A stretch of 64,000 bases of DNA, taken from NCBI GenBank assembly GCA_023055425.1, contig JALGPY010000010.1:19007363-19071362 (forward strand), given 5' to 3'. Every line of letters starts with the position of its first letter. Position 1 is the first letter of the stretch. Shown in pieces: positions 1-11,835 of this stretch. The notes beneath the pieces are model-generated. The model saw only the letters and a program-made list of their open reading frames with translations. It did not search any database and had not been told where the DNA came from. The DNA comes from Linanthus parryae (Eukaryota; Streptophyta; Magnoliopsida; Ericales; Polemoniaceae). The translations under genes were made by a program, and so were the position numbers.

Positions 1-867
1 AAGCAAGATTCTACGAGTCGGATTCAACGTTTTGATGAAGCGATCAAAGAGTTTGGCTTCATCAAGAAAGAAGATGAGCCTTGTGTGTATCAGAAGATTA
101 GTGGGAACTCTGTTGTGTTTCTAGTCTTGTATGTGGACGACCTACTACTCAATGGAAACGACATTCCTACCTTGCAATGTGTTAAAGATTGGCTAGGGAA
201 GTGTTTCGCAACGAAGGAACTAGGAGATGCATATTATATACTAGGTATCAAGATCTATAGGGATAGATCTAGGAAGCTTCTTGGCCTAATCCAAATTACA
301 TATATAGATAAGGTGTTGAAACGGTTCAACATGCAAGAATCAAAGAAATGATTCTTTCCCATGTCGCATGGAGCCACCCTTTCAAACGCTAACTGTCCTT
401 CCAATCACGTTGAGAAGGACCGCATGAGTAAGATCCCATACACGTCGGCTATTGGATCTATCATGTACGCCATGTTGTGTACTAGACCAGATGTGTCATA
501 CGCGTTGAGTATGACAAGCAGATACCAGACCAATTCGGGTGAGAGTCACTGGATTGTTGTCAAGAATATCCTTAAGTACTTGAGAAGAACTAAGGATGCA
601 TTTTGATATTTGGAGGGGAGGAATAACTCAATGTAATTGGTTACACAGATGCGAGCTTCCCAACCAACACGGATGTCTACAAATGGCAATCGGGTTTTGT
701 GTTTTGCCTGAATGGAAAAGTTGTGAGCTGTAAGAGTTCCAAGCAAGAGACAGCTGGTGATTCTATAACTGAAGCTGAGTACATTGCTACGTCAGGCGCA
801 ACAAATGAGGATGTTTGGATTAGGAAGTTCATCACTGAGCTCGGTGTGGTTCCTAGCATTATGGATC
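1..867 (+). pseudogene. Ty1/copia pol fragment (reverse transcriptase C-terminal part and RNase H), decayed
   Basis: The frame is open from the first base and encodes the end of a copia reverse transcriptase. The catalytic YVDD motif lies near nt 130-142, followed by the ELGDAYYILGIKI segment. A TGA at 349-351 breaks the frame, which resumes in phase at 352 with the YTSAIGSIMYAM and RPDVSYALS motifs. A one-base loss near 604 shifts the frame, then RNase H follows (GYTDASF, FCLNGK, SSKQETAGDSITEAEYIA). The reading stops at 867, where Athila-1 is inserted, and resumes at 15013 in the same gene (LYCDNTGEIAQAKEP). The sequence around the 3' LTR start resembles the Tork/Angela group. The 5' part of the element lies outside the window. 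It is clearly non-functional. Confidence 0.9.
863..867. repeat. Target-site duplication GGATC of Athila-1, left copy
   Basis: GGATC at 863-867 precedes the TGATAGCTCC terminus of Athila-1, and GGATC recurs at 15013-15017 directly after its GCGCATCA terminus. Removing one copy and the element restores a continuous copia RNase H reading frame, which fixes both ends of the insertion. Confidence 0.93.
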
Positions 868-2383
868 TGATAGCTCCTCACTAGGAGTTATCGGTTAACC
901 CAATTTGAGGGGTATTTTCGTCCTAAATGAGCGTTTTAGTCGATTTCTGCCCCGTTTGACTCGGGAATTTACGGTTTGCTGTTTTTATCTCCTAGACGCA
1001 TAAACTGCTTTATTTCACGCATATCGAGATATGATCACGGGTTTTGTTTCGTGTCGTTGATGTAGGGACAGGACTTGTGCAGGATCCGAAAATGAAGCAG
1101 GCATGCAAGTGAAGGGTCCAAGAAGGCTAAGAAGCCGAGCATGCAAGTAGAGAATATTGGAACGTTTCCCGAGGAGCCTGGCACGCATCTCGAGGCATCC
1201 CGAGCAGTTTGGCATGCATCCCGAGAGGGATGAAACTCACTCCGAGAAGCTCAGCAGTCATCCCGAGACATCCCGAGGAGTTTGGCGCGCAAACCGAGGA
1301 GGCAGCTACCTACGCAGCTATCTACGCAGGTAGCTACGCAGCTATCTTGCGCAGTTGGCCTGTTTCCCGAGGCGGTGGCAGACGGCCCGTTTCCCGAGGC
1401 GATTTCGGCCCAGTGGCAGTTTCGTAATTTCGGCAGTTTCCAGAAACGCCTCCAGCACTATATAAAGACTCGTCCAGTGCTCATCACAGGACACAACAAC
1501 TTACTGAAGGAGATCGCAGAGCACTCTCGGTGAGCACGGAAGCAGGAATTCAGAATCTACAGCACGCGTTTGATTTCACTATCTCTCTTATTCAGAAACG
1601 TTGTTATTTGATTATGTCACTTAGTAGCTAAACCTTTTACCTAGATTCTCGGTGAACCTAGGGTTTCGTATCCAGATTTTATTATAGACGTTTGATTATG
1701 GATTCATGATTGTTATCTTAAATTCAGCAGCTTTATCTGTTATTCTGTCTTTGAGTATTATCGTATATGCATGATCGGAGTCGCGAACCAGAGTTGCTAT
1801 AGACCCGAGCCTGTAGGTGAAAACGTCAGGTTAGGGTTAGGAAGAAAAGACAGGATTTAGTACCTTACCCTGATGGACCGACCAGAGAAAGGGAGATAGG
1901 GTTAGCATAGAAAAACGTGAGACCGACTGTTGGAGAATCTGACCCGGGCCATTAGGACAGGTTAGAAACCCTAACAAGCTTAGAACGAGACTGCAGACTT
2001 AGGCAGCTTAACAGGAATCCGAACGTCTGTAGCATCGGGATTACGTGTGGAATCTGAAAGGTCACTGCACAACCGGTACGTTGCACAGATAACGAGACTG
2101 CTGAGTGTTTTCATATCAAACCGAAAAATGTAAAATCTGTAGAAACCCGAGGGGATCCTGGAGCCTAGTTCCCATCAACCCTAGAGTACAAAAAGCAAGT
2201 TTATTCCAGAAAACGTCACAAAAAATATATTTACGTTTTTGCATTTTTAGGTTTACGTAGTTCCGTAACAACAAACACAACCCCTTTTCCTCCTTTTTTA
2301 CACTTTGTCAACCAAAACTGATAACTCGAGAAAACCCGAGACAATCCCTGTGGGATCGATAACCCGAGTTGAAATACACCCGG
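868..2383 (+). repeat. Athila-1 5' LTR, 3' end deleted
   Basis: It begins TGATAGCTCCTCAC. It matches the 3' LTR through 2383 and then diverges: the last 48 bp present in the 3' copy (14965-15012), the primer-binding site and the start of gag are missing. Relative to the 3' copy it has extra CTACGCAG-type and TTTCCCGAGGCG-type repeat units around 1310-1415. A TATATAAA box lies at 1459-1466. The first bases form a hairpin (869-892). Confidence 0.9.
1459..1466 (+). promoter_or_regulatory. TATA box of the Athila-1 5' LTR
   Basis: TATATAAA lies about 590 bp into the LTR and is followed by AGACTCGTCC. The same box is preserved in the 3' LTR at 14040-14047 although nearby repeats have changed length. 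This is the expected layout for the U3/R boundary. No start site can be read from sequence alone. Confidence 0.6.
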
Positions 2384-5300
2384 GAAGGGTGCGTTTCGAA
2401 AGCCGACTGCCCAAATCCATCACAACCTGGGAAGGGTGCGTTTCGGATTTTCTGGCCAAGTTCTTCCGCGCCTCCCGAGTGATTAAACTGTAGAGCGAGA
2501 TCTTGTTGTTCAGTCAGAAGATGGGAGAAACGGTAGTGGAGGCATGGGAGAGATTGATGCGACTGGTGAAGAAGTGCCCGAATCACGGTTTCGGGGACGC
2601 AAAAATTCTGCAGGTTTTCTACCATGCCCTCGACAGGGACAACGCTGACAGAATTGACAGAGAAGCCGGTGGCAACTTTCTGTACCATGTGGATAAGGAC
2701 GGAGCCTATGAATTGATGAAGCAATTAGCCAAACAGGATACCCGCCTGTTTGACGAGCGCAGACTCACCGCCATGGCCGAGCCGGTTGCAGATGATCGTA
2801 TCGACAACCTGACCAAGGTTGTCACGGACTTAGTGCAGAAAGTATATTCTGAGAAGAAGACGGTTGCAGCGGTAGACGGTCCAGAGCTAGATGCGGCTAT
2901 CGAAGATCTAAGGAAGGAGGATGTTAACTATGCCCAGCAGCAGCAGTGGGACCCGAGCCGGTACCGACCGGGCACGAGAGATCATTCCGGTTTCCGATAC
3001 GGAAATCCTAATTCTGGGATGTACGTACCAGGGTTCCAGCACAAGCCACCGGTGCAGCTGGCCAATCAGACAACAGCCCCGGTTCAGCCGGCCCAGCCGG
3101 TATTGACAGCATAGCGATTCGAGGAGCAGATGAGTAAACTGGACGCCACGTTGCAGGCCATGAACGCCAGGTTCGCGCAGTCCGATGCAAAAATTGACAC
3201 AGCGGTCAACACTTTGACTGCTGACCTGCACCAGACCAAAACCGCACTACGGACACTGGAGGTCCAAGTCGGACAGCTTGCACAGCAGCAAGCCGAGAGA
3301 GCACCAGGAAACTTACCCTCTACCACCGTCAACAATCCACGTGCTCAGATCAATGCCATCACCACCCGAAGTGGAATAGCACTCCAGGATCCACCGTACC
3401 CCAGCCATGCACGTGCAGAAAAGTCGAAGGAAATTGAACACCAAGTATTTGGCTGGGAAAGCAACTCAGCCGACCGCCCCCAGCCAAAGGGCTCGGTTGA
3501 GAAGGATGCACTGCAGACGGAGAAGGAAGCAGAAACGGTACCCATCTCGAAAGAGGTGCCGTATCCTTTGAAGAAACGGAAGAGGGATGATAGCAAAGAC
3601 TACCTCAGATTTCTTGAGATGTCCAAACAGCTCCAAATCAACATACCCTTTGCAGAGGCGTTGGAAAAGATGCCCACGTATGCCAAGCTTCTCAAAGATA
3701 TCCTGTACGGGAGGAGGCGTATGAGCGATTTCGAGACGATAAATCTGACGGCAGAAGTGAGCAATTGTGTGAAGAATGGGTTACCAAAGAAGAGGAAGGA
3801 TCCTGGCGGCTTCGTCATCCCGGTAACCCTGGGAAACGCATATACAGGAAAGGCCCTGTGTGACCTAGGGGCCAGCATCAATCTGATGCCGTTGACAATT
3901 TTCAGAAGCTTGAAGGTCGGTGAACCGAGACCCACCAGGATCATGTTGCAGATGGCGGACAGGTCCGTCAAACAGGCATATGGGGTCATAGAAGACATTC
4001 TGGTGAAAGTTGGGGAACTGATTTTTCCGACAGATTTCGTGATCCTGGACATGGTGGCAGGAGAGGTACCGCTCATTCCGGGCAGACCGTTCCTGGCCAC
4101 CGGATAGGCTATGATTAACTGCAAGAGCGGGGAATTGACGATGCAGATTAATGAAGACAAGGTAACATTCAATGTTTTCAAAAATCTTCAACTGCCTAAC
4201 TACTATGATCACGAGGACATCTATGCCGTTGAGGTAGTGGATGAAGGTCTGGATGAGGACGAGATGGACAAGATGTGGGAAGAAATCGACAACATGTACT
4301 CGTCAGACAAGGAGAAGACCCGGTATGAGCAAGCCATGAAGACGGAACATTGGACCACTTTGCACTTGGACGGAGACGGTGGGCAGAAACTGGCCCTGAT
4401 CCCGTCACTCAAGGAGCCGCCTACACTGGAGCTTAAACAGCTCCCGAGTCATCTCAGGTATGCGTACATTGGGGATAACGATACACTGCCCGTAATTGTT
4501 TCGTCTCATCTATCTCAGGAACAGGAGCAGAAACTGCTGGAGGTACTGCGAGAGCACAAAGAAGCAATCGCCTGGACGATTGCGGATATCAGGGGGATCA
4601 GCCCCTCCTATTGCATGCACAAGATCAGAATTGAAGAAGGTAAAAAACCGGTGATTCAGCCCCAGCGGAGACTGAATCCGAATATGAGCGATGTGGTGCG
4701 AAAGGAGGTCATGAAGTGGCTGGAAGCAGAAATTATTTACCCCATCTCGGACAGCACGTGGATCAGCCCGGTCCAGTGCGTGCCCAAGAAAGGGGGTATC
4801 ACGGTAGTGCAGAACGAGGCTCAGGAGCAGATTGCACAACGCACCGTCACGGGGTGGCGGATTTGCATGGATTACCGGAGGTTGAATGAGGCAACGTTAA
4901 AGGATCACTTCCCTTTACCGTTCATGGATCATTTGCTGGACAGGTTGGCGCACCACGCCTATTACTGTTTTTTGGATGGTTATTCGGGGTACAATCAGAT
5001 TTACATCGCCCCAGACGATCAAGAAAAAACGACGTTTACCTGCCCGTACGGTACTTTTGCGTTCCGTCGTATGCCGTTCGGGTTGTGTAACGCACCCGCC
5101 ACGTTCCACCGATGCATGATGGCCATATTCTCCGACATGATCGAGAAAAATCTGGAGGTCTTCATGGACGTTCAGTGTTCGGGGACAGTTTTGAAGACTG
5201 CCTCGGTCACTTATCCCAGGTTCCGATCCGATGCAAGAAGGCGAACCTAGTTCTGAACTGGGAAAAGTGTCACTTTATGGTCACCGAGGGTATCGTGCTG

Positions 5301-7316
5301 GGTCACAAAATTTCCAGTAAGGGACTCGAGGTGGACCGGGACAAGATCGAGGTGATCAAGAAGCTTCCGTACCCGACAACCGTGAAGGCGATCAAGAGTT
5401 TTCTGGGGCATGCGGGATTTTACTGACGGTTCATCAAGGATTTCTCCAAGATCAGGAAGCCGCTCTGCGCCCTACTCGGGAAAGACGTGACTTTTGATTT
5501 TGACGGAGCGTGTCAGCATGCCTTTGACCATCTGAAGGAGAAGCTGACCACAACCCCGGTAATTACGACACCGGACTAGTCACTGCCGTTTGAGCTGATG
5601 TGTGACGCCAGCGACTATGCAGTCGGTGCAGTTTTGGGGCAGCGGAAAGACAAAGTCTGCCATGTCATATACTATGCCAGCAGGGTGTTGAACGACGCCC
5701 AGATGAATTACGGTACGACTGAGAAGGAACTGCTGGCCGTAGTCTATGCCCTGGACAAATTCTGGCCATACTTGGTCGGGTCCAAAGTGATCGTTTTTAC
5801 TGATCACAGCGCCCTGAAGTATCTGCTGGACAAGAAGGACGCGAAACCGAGACTGTTGCGGTGGGTATTACTGATGCAGGAATTTGACTTGGAGATTCGA
5901 GACAAGAAGGGAGTCGAGAACGTAGTTGCTGACCACCTTTCGAGACTGAAAAACACCAAGCCGGAACGAGTCCCGATTCAGGAAAATTTCCCGGACGAGC
6001 ATATTATGACAGTTAAGCTCGGGAGACCGTGGTATTACGCCATAGCCAATTACTTGGTAACTGGCACGCTTCCCGAGGATCTTACCCCGTCTCAGCGGAA
6101 ACGGTTTATTTCCGAGTGCCGACAGTATTTCTGGGATGACCCGTATCTGTTCAAGCAGGGGGCCGGCAACATTCTGAGAAGGTGTATTCCGACCCACGAA
6201 GCCTGGAACGTGATCAAACACTGCCACTCAGCACAGTGTGGGGGTCATTTTGGGGGAACGCGCACGGCGCATAAAATACTGCAGTCCGATTTTTTCTGGC
6301 CGACAATCTTCAAAGACTGTCACGACTATGTGCAGGGATGTGATAGGTGCCAGAGGACAGGAAACACGTCACACCGGGACGATATGCCGATGACCGTGTG
6401 GCAGGAGGTAGAGCCGTTTGATGTATGGGGGACTGACTTCATGGGTCCGTTCCCGTCTTCGTTGGGAAATCTTTACATTCTGCTGGCAGTGGATTATGTG
6501 ACGAAGTAGATCGAGGCGAGTGCGTGTCAGAAAAACGATGCAGCTACGGTTGAGCGTTTTCTGAAACGCAACATTTTTACTCGGTTCGGTACGCCCAGGG
6601 CGATGATCAGTGACGAGGGATCACACTTCATTAATCGAGTTTTTGCCAAAGTTCTGAAACAGTACGGTGTGTCGGTTCACAAGGTGTCACTGCCTTACCA
6701 TCCTCAAAAGAACGGGCAGGCCGAGGTTTCGAACAGAGAGATCAAGAGCATACTCGAGAAGACGGTGAATCTCGGCTGGAAGGATTGGTCCCTAAGACTG
6801 GACGATGCACTCTGGGCCTACAGGACAGCTTTCAAGACACCGCTGGGAATGTCGCCATACCAGCTCGTGTTTGGAAAAGCGTGCCACTTGCCGGTTGAGT
6901 TGGAGCACAAAGCATACTGGGCCATCAAACTGCTCAACATGGACCAGAATCTAGCGGGAGATAAGAGAAAAATGGCGCTACTGGAATTAGAGGAATTCCG
7001 CCCCAAGGCATTTGAGAGCGCTAAAATCTACAAAGAGAAGACGAAAAAGTTGCATGATCAGCGGATCACGCCGAAGCAGTTCAACGAAGGCGACAAAGTG
7101 CTTCTCTACAACACGAGGATGCGGTTCTTTCCGGGCAAGTTGAGGTCTCGATGGTCGGGACCGTTCATCATCAAGAAGATATTTGCATGGGGAGCATTTG
7201 AGCTGGAGAATCCAAAAGACGAGTCCAGTTTCAGGGTGAACGGGAACCGGATCAAGCCATATCTCGAGACAGTTGAAGTCGCCAAAGTGGACCCCGTCTA
7301 CTTTGACGACCCGTGA
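2384..7316 (+). pseudogene. Athila-1 gag-pol polyprotein, multiply disrupted
   Basis: One long frame carries C-terminal gag (ITTWEG at about 2420, EAWERLMRLVKKCPNHGF), a [10 protein letters not shown] protease motif near 3865, reverse transcriptase ([15 protein letters not shown]), RNase H ([25 protein letters not shown]), and integrase with a zinc-binding segment (CDRCQRTG), [16 protein letters not shown] and [10 protein letters not shown]. It resembles the intact Athila-2 protein throughout. In-frame stops lie at 2491, 3112, 4105, 5424, 5577 and 6507. A frameshift near 5168 falls inside the catalytic FMDD motif, so the second aspartate is lost. The N-terminal gag is deleted. No CCHC knuckle is visible. 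It ends at a TGA at 7314-7316. Confidence 0.92.
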
Positions 7317-8698
7317 GAGGTAACCGGGTCGGGCCGTCGACCGTAAATCACAAGCGCTTGGTGGGAGGCATCCCATCGGATTACTCTAATTATTTATTTA
7401 TTACAGTTTTTATTTTACGTTCTGAATTTTGAGAGAGGCGAGATGAGTGTGTGTTAATGGGTAGACAAGTTTTTGCAGGAAATTTTAAGCAGAAAAACGC
7501 AAGCAGAAAAATGTACGGGTCAAAACCGAGAGGTCCGACACGCATTCAAAGAAGTGCAGAAAAACTGGCCCAGAAGGCCAGTTACGCAGGTCAAACCTGC
7601 AGGTACGCAGCCTGCAGGTCTAATTACGCAAGTCAGATGAAAAAAAAAACAATTACGCTGGCCCAAAAGGCCAGATACGCTGGCCCAAAAGTCAAATACG
7701 CGGCCCACGAGGCCTATGACGCAGGCAGAGAAAAAAAAAGATGAAGTGGACCAGCCACGCAGCCGGCCCAAATACGCGGCCCAGCCACGCAGCCGACCCA
7801 AATACGCGGCCCAGCCACGCAGCCGGCCCAAATACGCGGCCCAACCGGCAAGCCACGCAGCAGGGGAAGCAGTTGGAGCTTCCAAAGCCTTAGGGGGTCA
7901 AAGTGCCATTTTACCGAACTTTGGGGGAGTTTTTTTTTGCCATTTTTAAAAAAGAGCCACTTATTGCCCCATTTTCAGTGGACGGGTCTTCGCCAGCCAC
8001 TTTTCCTCCATTGTTATCACCTTCAAGCTCTCTCTTTCCTCATTTTCTCTCCACCTTCAAAAGTCCAAATTTCACCAAATCAAAAACCGAGCACGTTTTT
8101 GGGATCCTCGTGAGAACTGGATCATTTTGGTATGGTTGAAGCTGCAAAACAGTGTCCGAATTGGTGTGGGGGTCAAGTCAAAATTTGTTAAAAATTTGGA
8201 GAAAAACTCCAGATTCGTCGGCTTCGGGTCGAAATTTGAGAAAACACAAAGAAGAAACGTCGAAGAGGAGGGCGAGGCCTACACGGTGCCCAAGTCAGAA
8301 ATTTTTTCCGGCGAGAAAAATTTTCCGGCCACTTTTCCGGCGACAGTTTTTGCACTCGTTGACTCGCTCCGAGTGCTCAGGTTCAAAAATTTCTTCTTTC
8401 GCTATTTTTTCAGTTTTCGGTACCAACCCGTACCCGGGTTTAGCATGCTGCGTACTTAGCTGTTTTTGACTGTATACTGCGTTTTTAGCTGCTTTTCTGC
8501 ATTTTTAACTGTTACTTGCGTATTTAACAAAATTTTTACGTAATTGACCGTTAACTGCAAATTAGCATAGGGTAGCGTAATTGACTGTTTAAGTTGCGTA
8601 TTTAGCTGTTTTGACTGCGTATCTGCATTTTGACAGCGTTTTTCTGCGTTTTGAAAAAAAATATTTAATTTCTGAATTTTCTGCTTTCGTTAGCTGTT
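7317..8698 (+). other. Athila-1 spacer between pol and accessory ORF
   Basis: This stretch has no convincing gene. It starts with the CAAGCGCTTGGTGGGAGGCA stretch that also follows pol in Athila-2 (29000-29030, opposite strand). It then holds CCAGYTACGCAGG-like and 30-bp tandem repeats (7560-7850) and an A/T-rich leader with recurring CTGCGTATTTAGCTG phrases up to the accessory ORF. Confidence 0.6.
7751..7840 (+). repeat. Three 30-bp tandem repeats
   Basis: Three near-perfect 30-bp copies lie at 7751-7780, 7781-7810 and 7811-7840. Each contains CCAGCCACGCAGCC followed by CCCAAATACGCGGC, and the middle copy has one substitution. Looser derivatives of the same words flank the array. Short open frames here are repeat artefacts. 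Confidence 0.9.
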
Positions 8699-10692
8699 AT
8701 GGACTGGCTTGAGAGACCCGCGGCGTCTGATTTTCGTTTGCCTTTTGCCATTGACATCCCGTACGAGCATATAACCGAGACCTACTTTGACAGTTTCCGG
8801 TTTGTGAGTTACCAGGCCCATCTACACTATCTAGAGACTTTAGAAAGAGGGTTGACACCGGACTATAGGTTCGAGGTAGATGACGAGAGGATGCCGTTAG
8901 CTATGAGAAATTATGCTAGACGGCACGATCTCTTTGGCTGTGCCTTAGAGAACTTCCCCGAGAGGGCTAGTTCCGCGCTCACTCGGGAATTTTTCTGTAA
9001 CCTCATCTATCAGGAGTTCGGGGAGACAGAGTTGTACCCGAACTGGGTATACTGTCGTAGGGGGTTTATTTGGCTGACGCCGCTCGCAATCCGCTGGGCG
9101 TATGGTATACCTGGCGAATTCGAGGGTCGGTGTGCGTACGATATGCTCGTTCAGGACTCTCCTCCGCAAGAGGAGCTCTTGAGGACTCTGTGTGAAGGGG
9201 CGGATGAGGCCCGCTGGGAGACCAACGGGAGGTTACATGGCACGTTTTTGAGTCCGCAGGCCCGGTGGTGGTTTGAGTTTGGAGTGAACCGGGTAGTAGG
9301 GATTCAGCATATCACTAAGCTGCCCTACGAAGTGGTACTTCTGGTATACTGCTTCATGTCCCGACGCCGGGTCGACATAGCGGCCCGGATCTGGTTGAAC
9401 ATTAGAGAGAGAGCCAACACGCATAGCCGACGAGGTTTTGGGTTTTGCAGCCTGATTACCAGATTGGCTGCCCAGAACGAGATTGTCATCGAGGGTCAGA
9501 GAGATTTAGACCCCTCCTCTTTCCGGCCATTCTGGCGAGTAGGTAGACGGGCCATAGGAAACCATAGGGCACCCGAGCCTGCCGATGCGTTTGTGGACCT
9601 AGATGAGGATGAGTCGGGTGATGACCCGATGGACGAGGATGGGCAGGCCCGTTACTCGGACCCTGACATTGGACCGCCCCCCGCCCCCGCGCCCTGAAGG
9701 TGCGCTGCTCGACAGAGGGGGGGGGGGGCTGTCCATGACCCCACCCCGCTCTCTAGTTACCAGACGACCCAGGAGTACATGGCACCAGATCCTACCCCTA
9801 TCCCGGCGAGGCGTTCCACACAGGAGCGTCCTGTCATGAGAGAGCTTCTGACATGACTACATCGATCTCGGTCGACTTGTGAGCACGGTCAGTCTAGTGG
9901 GCCCGTCGAGCCTGAGCCTAGCCGGCCCACTCGCCCGACCAGGATCCCTGTTCCCGAGCCTGTGCCTAGCCGGCCCACTCGGCCATCCCAGACCGCGGTT
10001 CCCGAGCCTCTCAGACCATCAAGGGCAGCTGCCACTGAGCGTAGCAGGCCATTTCGTGCCGATGCCCCCGAGCCTTCTAGACCGTCCCGGGCTGCTGCCT
10101 CTGACCGTAGTCGGTCGACCCGAGCTTCTAACACTACCATTCCTCCGTGGACTGCCTTTGAGCAGAAACTTACCCAGATTGATGAGAGGGCCGAGTCTGG
10201 CAGAGCGTCCATTAAGGACATGTGCAAGAAGAAGTTGGGTAAGATGTGAGACTGCTAAAGCACAACCAGAGGACCAACGAAAAGAGGGGAAAGGATCAGG
10301 CTGCTGCGATGACCGCGCTTCGAGAGGAGCAGAGAGAGGCAGCCCGGAGCGCGGGCCGACAGGTCCCGCTACCGTTATTCTTTCCATCGACTTACTCCAG
10401 TGAGTTCGATACCAGTTGGTCTGGTGAGGTGGAGTCGAGTCACCATGACGATGCCCCGGCTCCGGCCCCGGCACATTTTGACAGTTGGTCCGACTCCGGG
10501 CCATACTGCCCACCCCAGGACACTCAGTCATACCAGACGCCGCCATCGCCAGCGCGCCAAGGGGCCCGTTGCACGAGACCCACTGAGCCTAGCAGTCATA
10601 GGTTTCGGTCTACCAGCAGTTCTGTCAGTAGCATGTCCGGTACTTCCGAGTCCGGGTCAGACCCGCCCTATGTTCCAGACGAGTCCGAGTGA
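8699..10692 (+). pseudogene. Athila-1 post-pol accessory ORF (plant-transposon ORF family), broken
   Basis: An ATG at 8699 opens 332 codons to a TGA at 9695-9697. The core has YFDSFRFV (about residue 30), LTREFFCNLIY (about 93) and TPLAIRWAYGIP (about 126), matching YYDSYRFV, ITREFLFNLRY and TPETIALAMGFP in the Athila-2 ORF. Beyond the stop the reading continues in pieces: a P/R/S-rich segment in the same frame (9962-10249), then another frame (10246-10692) ending in a Ser/Asp/Glu-rich tail, interrupted by a 12-G run at 9717-9728. This position is where Athila elements have an extra or env-like gene. I see no signal peptide or membrane segment. Function is unknown. Confidence 0.75.
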
Positions 10693-10859
10693 GTGCCATG
10701 AGGGCATGCCACCTATTTGGTGTCGGGGTGGTGGTCGTGTCTGCATTAACCAAGTCTGCACGTTTTTTCATGTTCATTTGCAGTTTTGAGTTTATTTATT
10801 GAGTCAACACGTTTTTATTTTTGAGTCTACCCACCACAAATTTCTGACCTTGCATTGTA

Positions 10860-11835
10860 CTACCTCTGTTTCGTCTGTTTCAGCCTACTTTCCTAAAACG
10901 GATATTTCGTCTATTTCAGCTTACTTTCCTATTTTGGTAATGTTTTGATGCTAAATGTCTAATTTACCCTTTCAGCACATAAACTATCGAACTAAATCAG
11001 CCCCTGTATTTCTCCTCACAATTCCAGTAGACAGATAGCTATAGAGAGAGAAAGAGATAGAGAAACAAAAAAGACCCAACCCTTTTGAATCTTCAAAGCA
11101 AGATCTGTTCATGCTTGCTGATTAACGTGTTCTTTCGTGTTGATTTCTTTTATTTGATCTTCCTCCTCTTCAAATCAAGATCACTATTGGATATATTCTG
11201 AGTCGATCTCCAGTTATGGGTTTGGAGGTGTCGGATTAGACGGTGGCGTCGGCGTCGGATTAGACGGTGGCGGTGGCGTCGGCGTCGGATTAGACGGTGG
11301 CGGTGGCGTCTGGTTCGACCGGCGGCGAGGTGAGGCTTCTTCTTCTTCTTCTTCTTTCTTCTTTCCTGATAAACATCACCTTATTCTTCGTCTCTGATGT
11401 CTTTCGGTGCAGAGATGATTTGAAGAGGCGGTGGCGGCTTCGTCGGTACTGTCTGGTGGCGAGGCGGCGGCGGTCTTCTGATTGTTCAATCTTCATCTTC
11501 TTCGCCTCCTTCTCCTCTTGTCTGTTGTTCTTCTTCTTCTCTTTTGTGTTTTGAAAGCAACGATTTGTGATTGAATTGGTAGTGTAAGTGATTTTTTTTT
11601 CAATTTCGGGGTGCTTGCTTGGTTTGGATTGATCTGTACATGTTGATGGTGGTGTTGTTGATGTTGCTATGATGCTATCCAACTTATGATACACAACAAA
11701 TGGATGAGAGAGAGGAGGAGGTAGGAGAGAGTGTGTGTAATTACATTATAGGTTGGGGGTAAATTGGTAAAAGGCACAGGTTTCTTAAAACCTGGGCCAA
11801 CTTTCTCTCAGCTCAAACACATGAAACGGAGGTAG
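10860..11835. mobile_element. Mariner/Stowaway-like non-autonomous insertion inside Athila-1
   Basis: The ends are CTACCTCTGTTTC and GAAACGGAGGTAG, near-perfect inverted repeats flanked by TA on both sides (10858-10859 and 11836-11837), as expected of Tc1/mariner-type integration. The interior has GGCGGTGGCGTC-type repeats, CT-rich runs and no recognisable transposase. A short open frame near 11297 is low complexity and not supported. Confidence 0.6.

Noticed and set aside
7451..7949. Short ORFs across the 30-bp repeats of Athila-1
   Set aside because: Open on both strands because of repeat periodicity divisible by three; no start signals or homologues recognised.
11290..11694. 134-codon minus-strand frame in the mariner-like insertion
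   Set aside because: Made of TCTTCT and GGCGGTGGCG repeats; no transposase motif.
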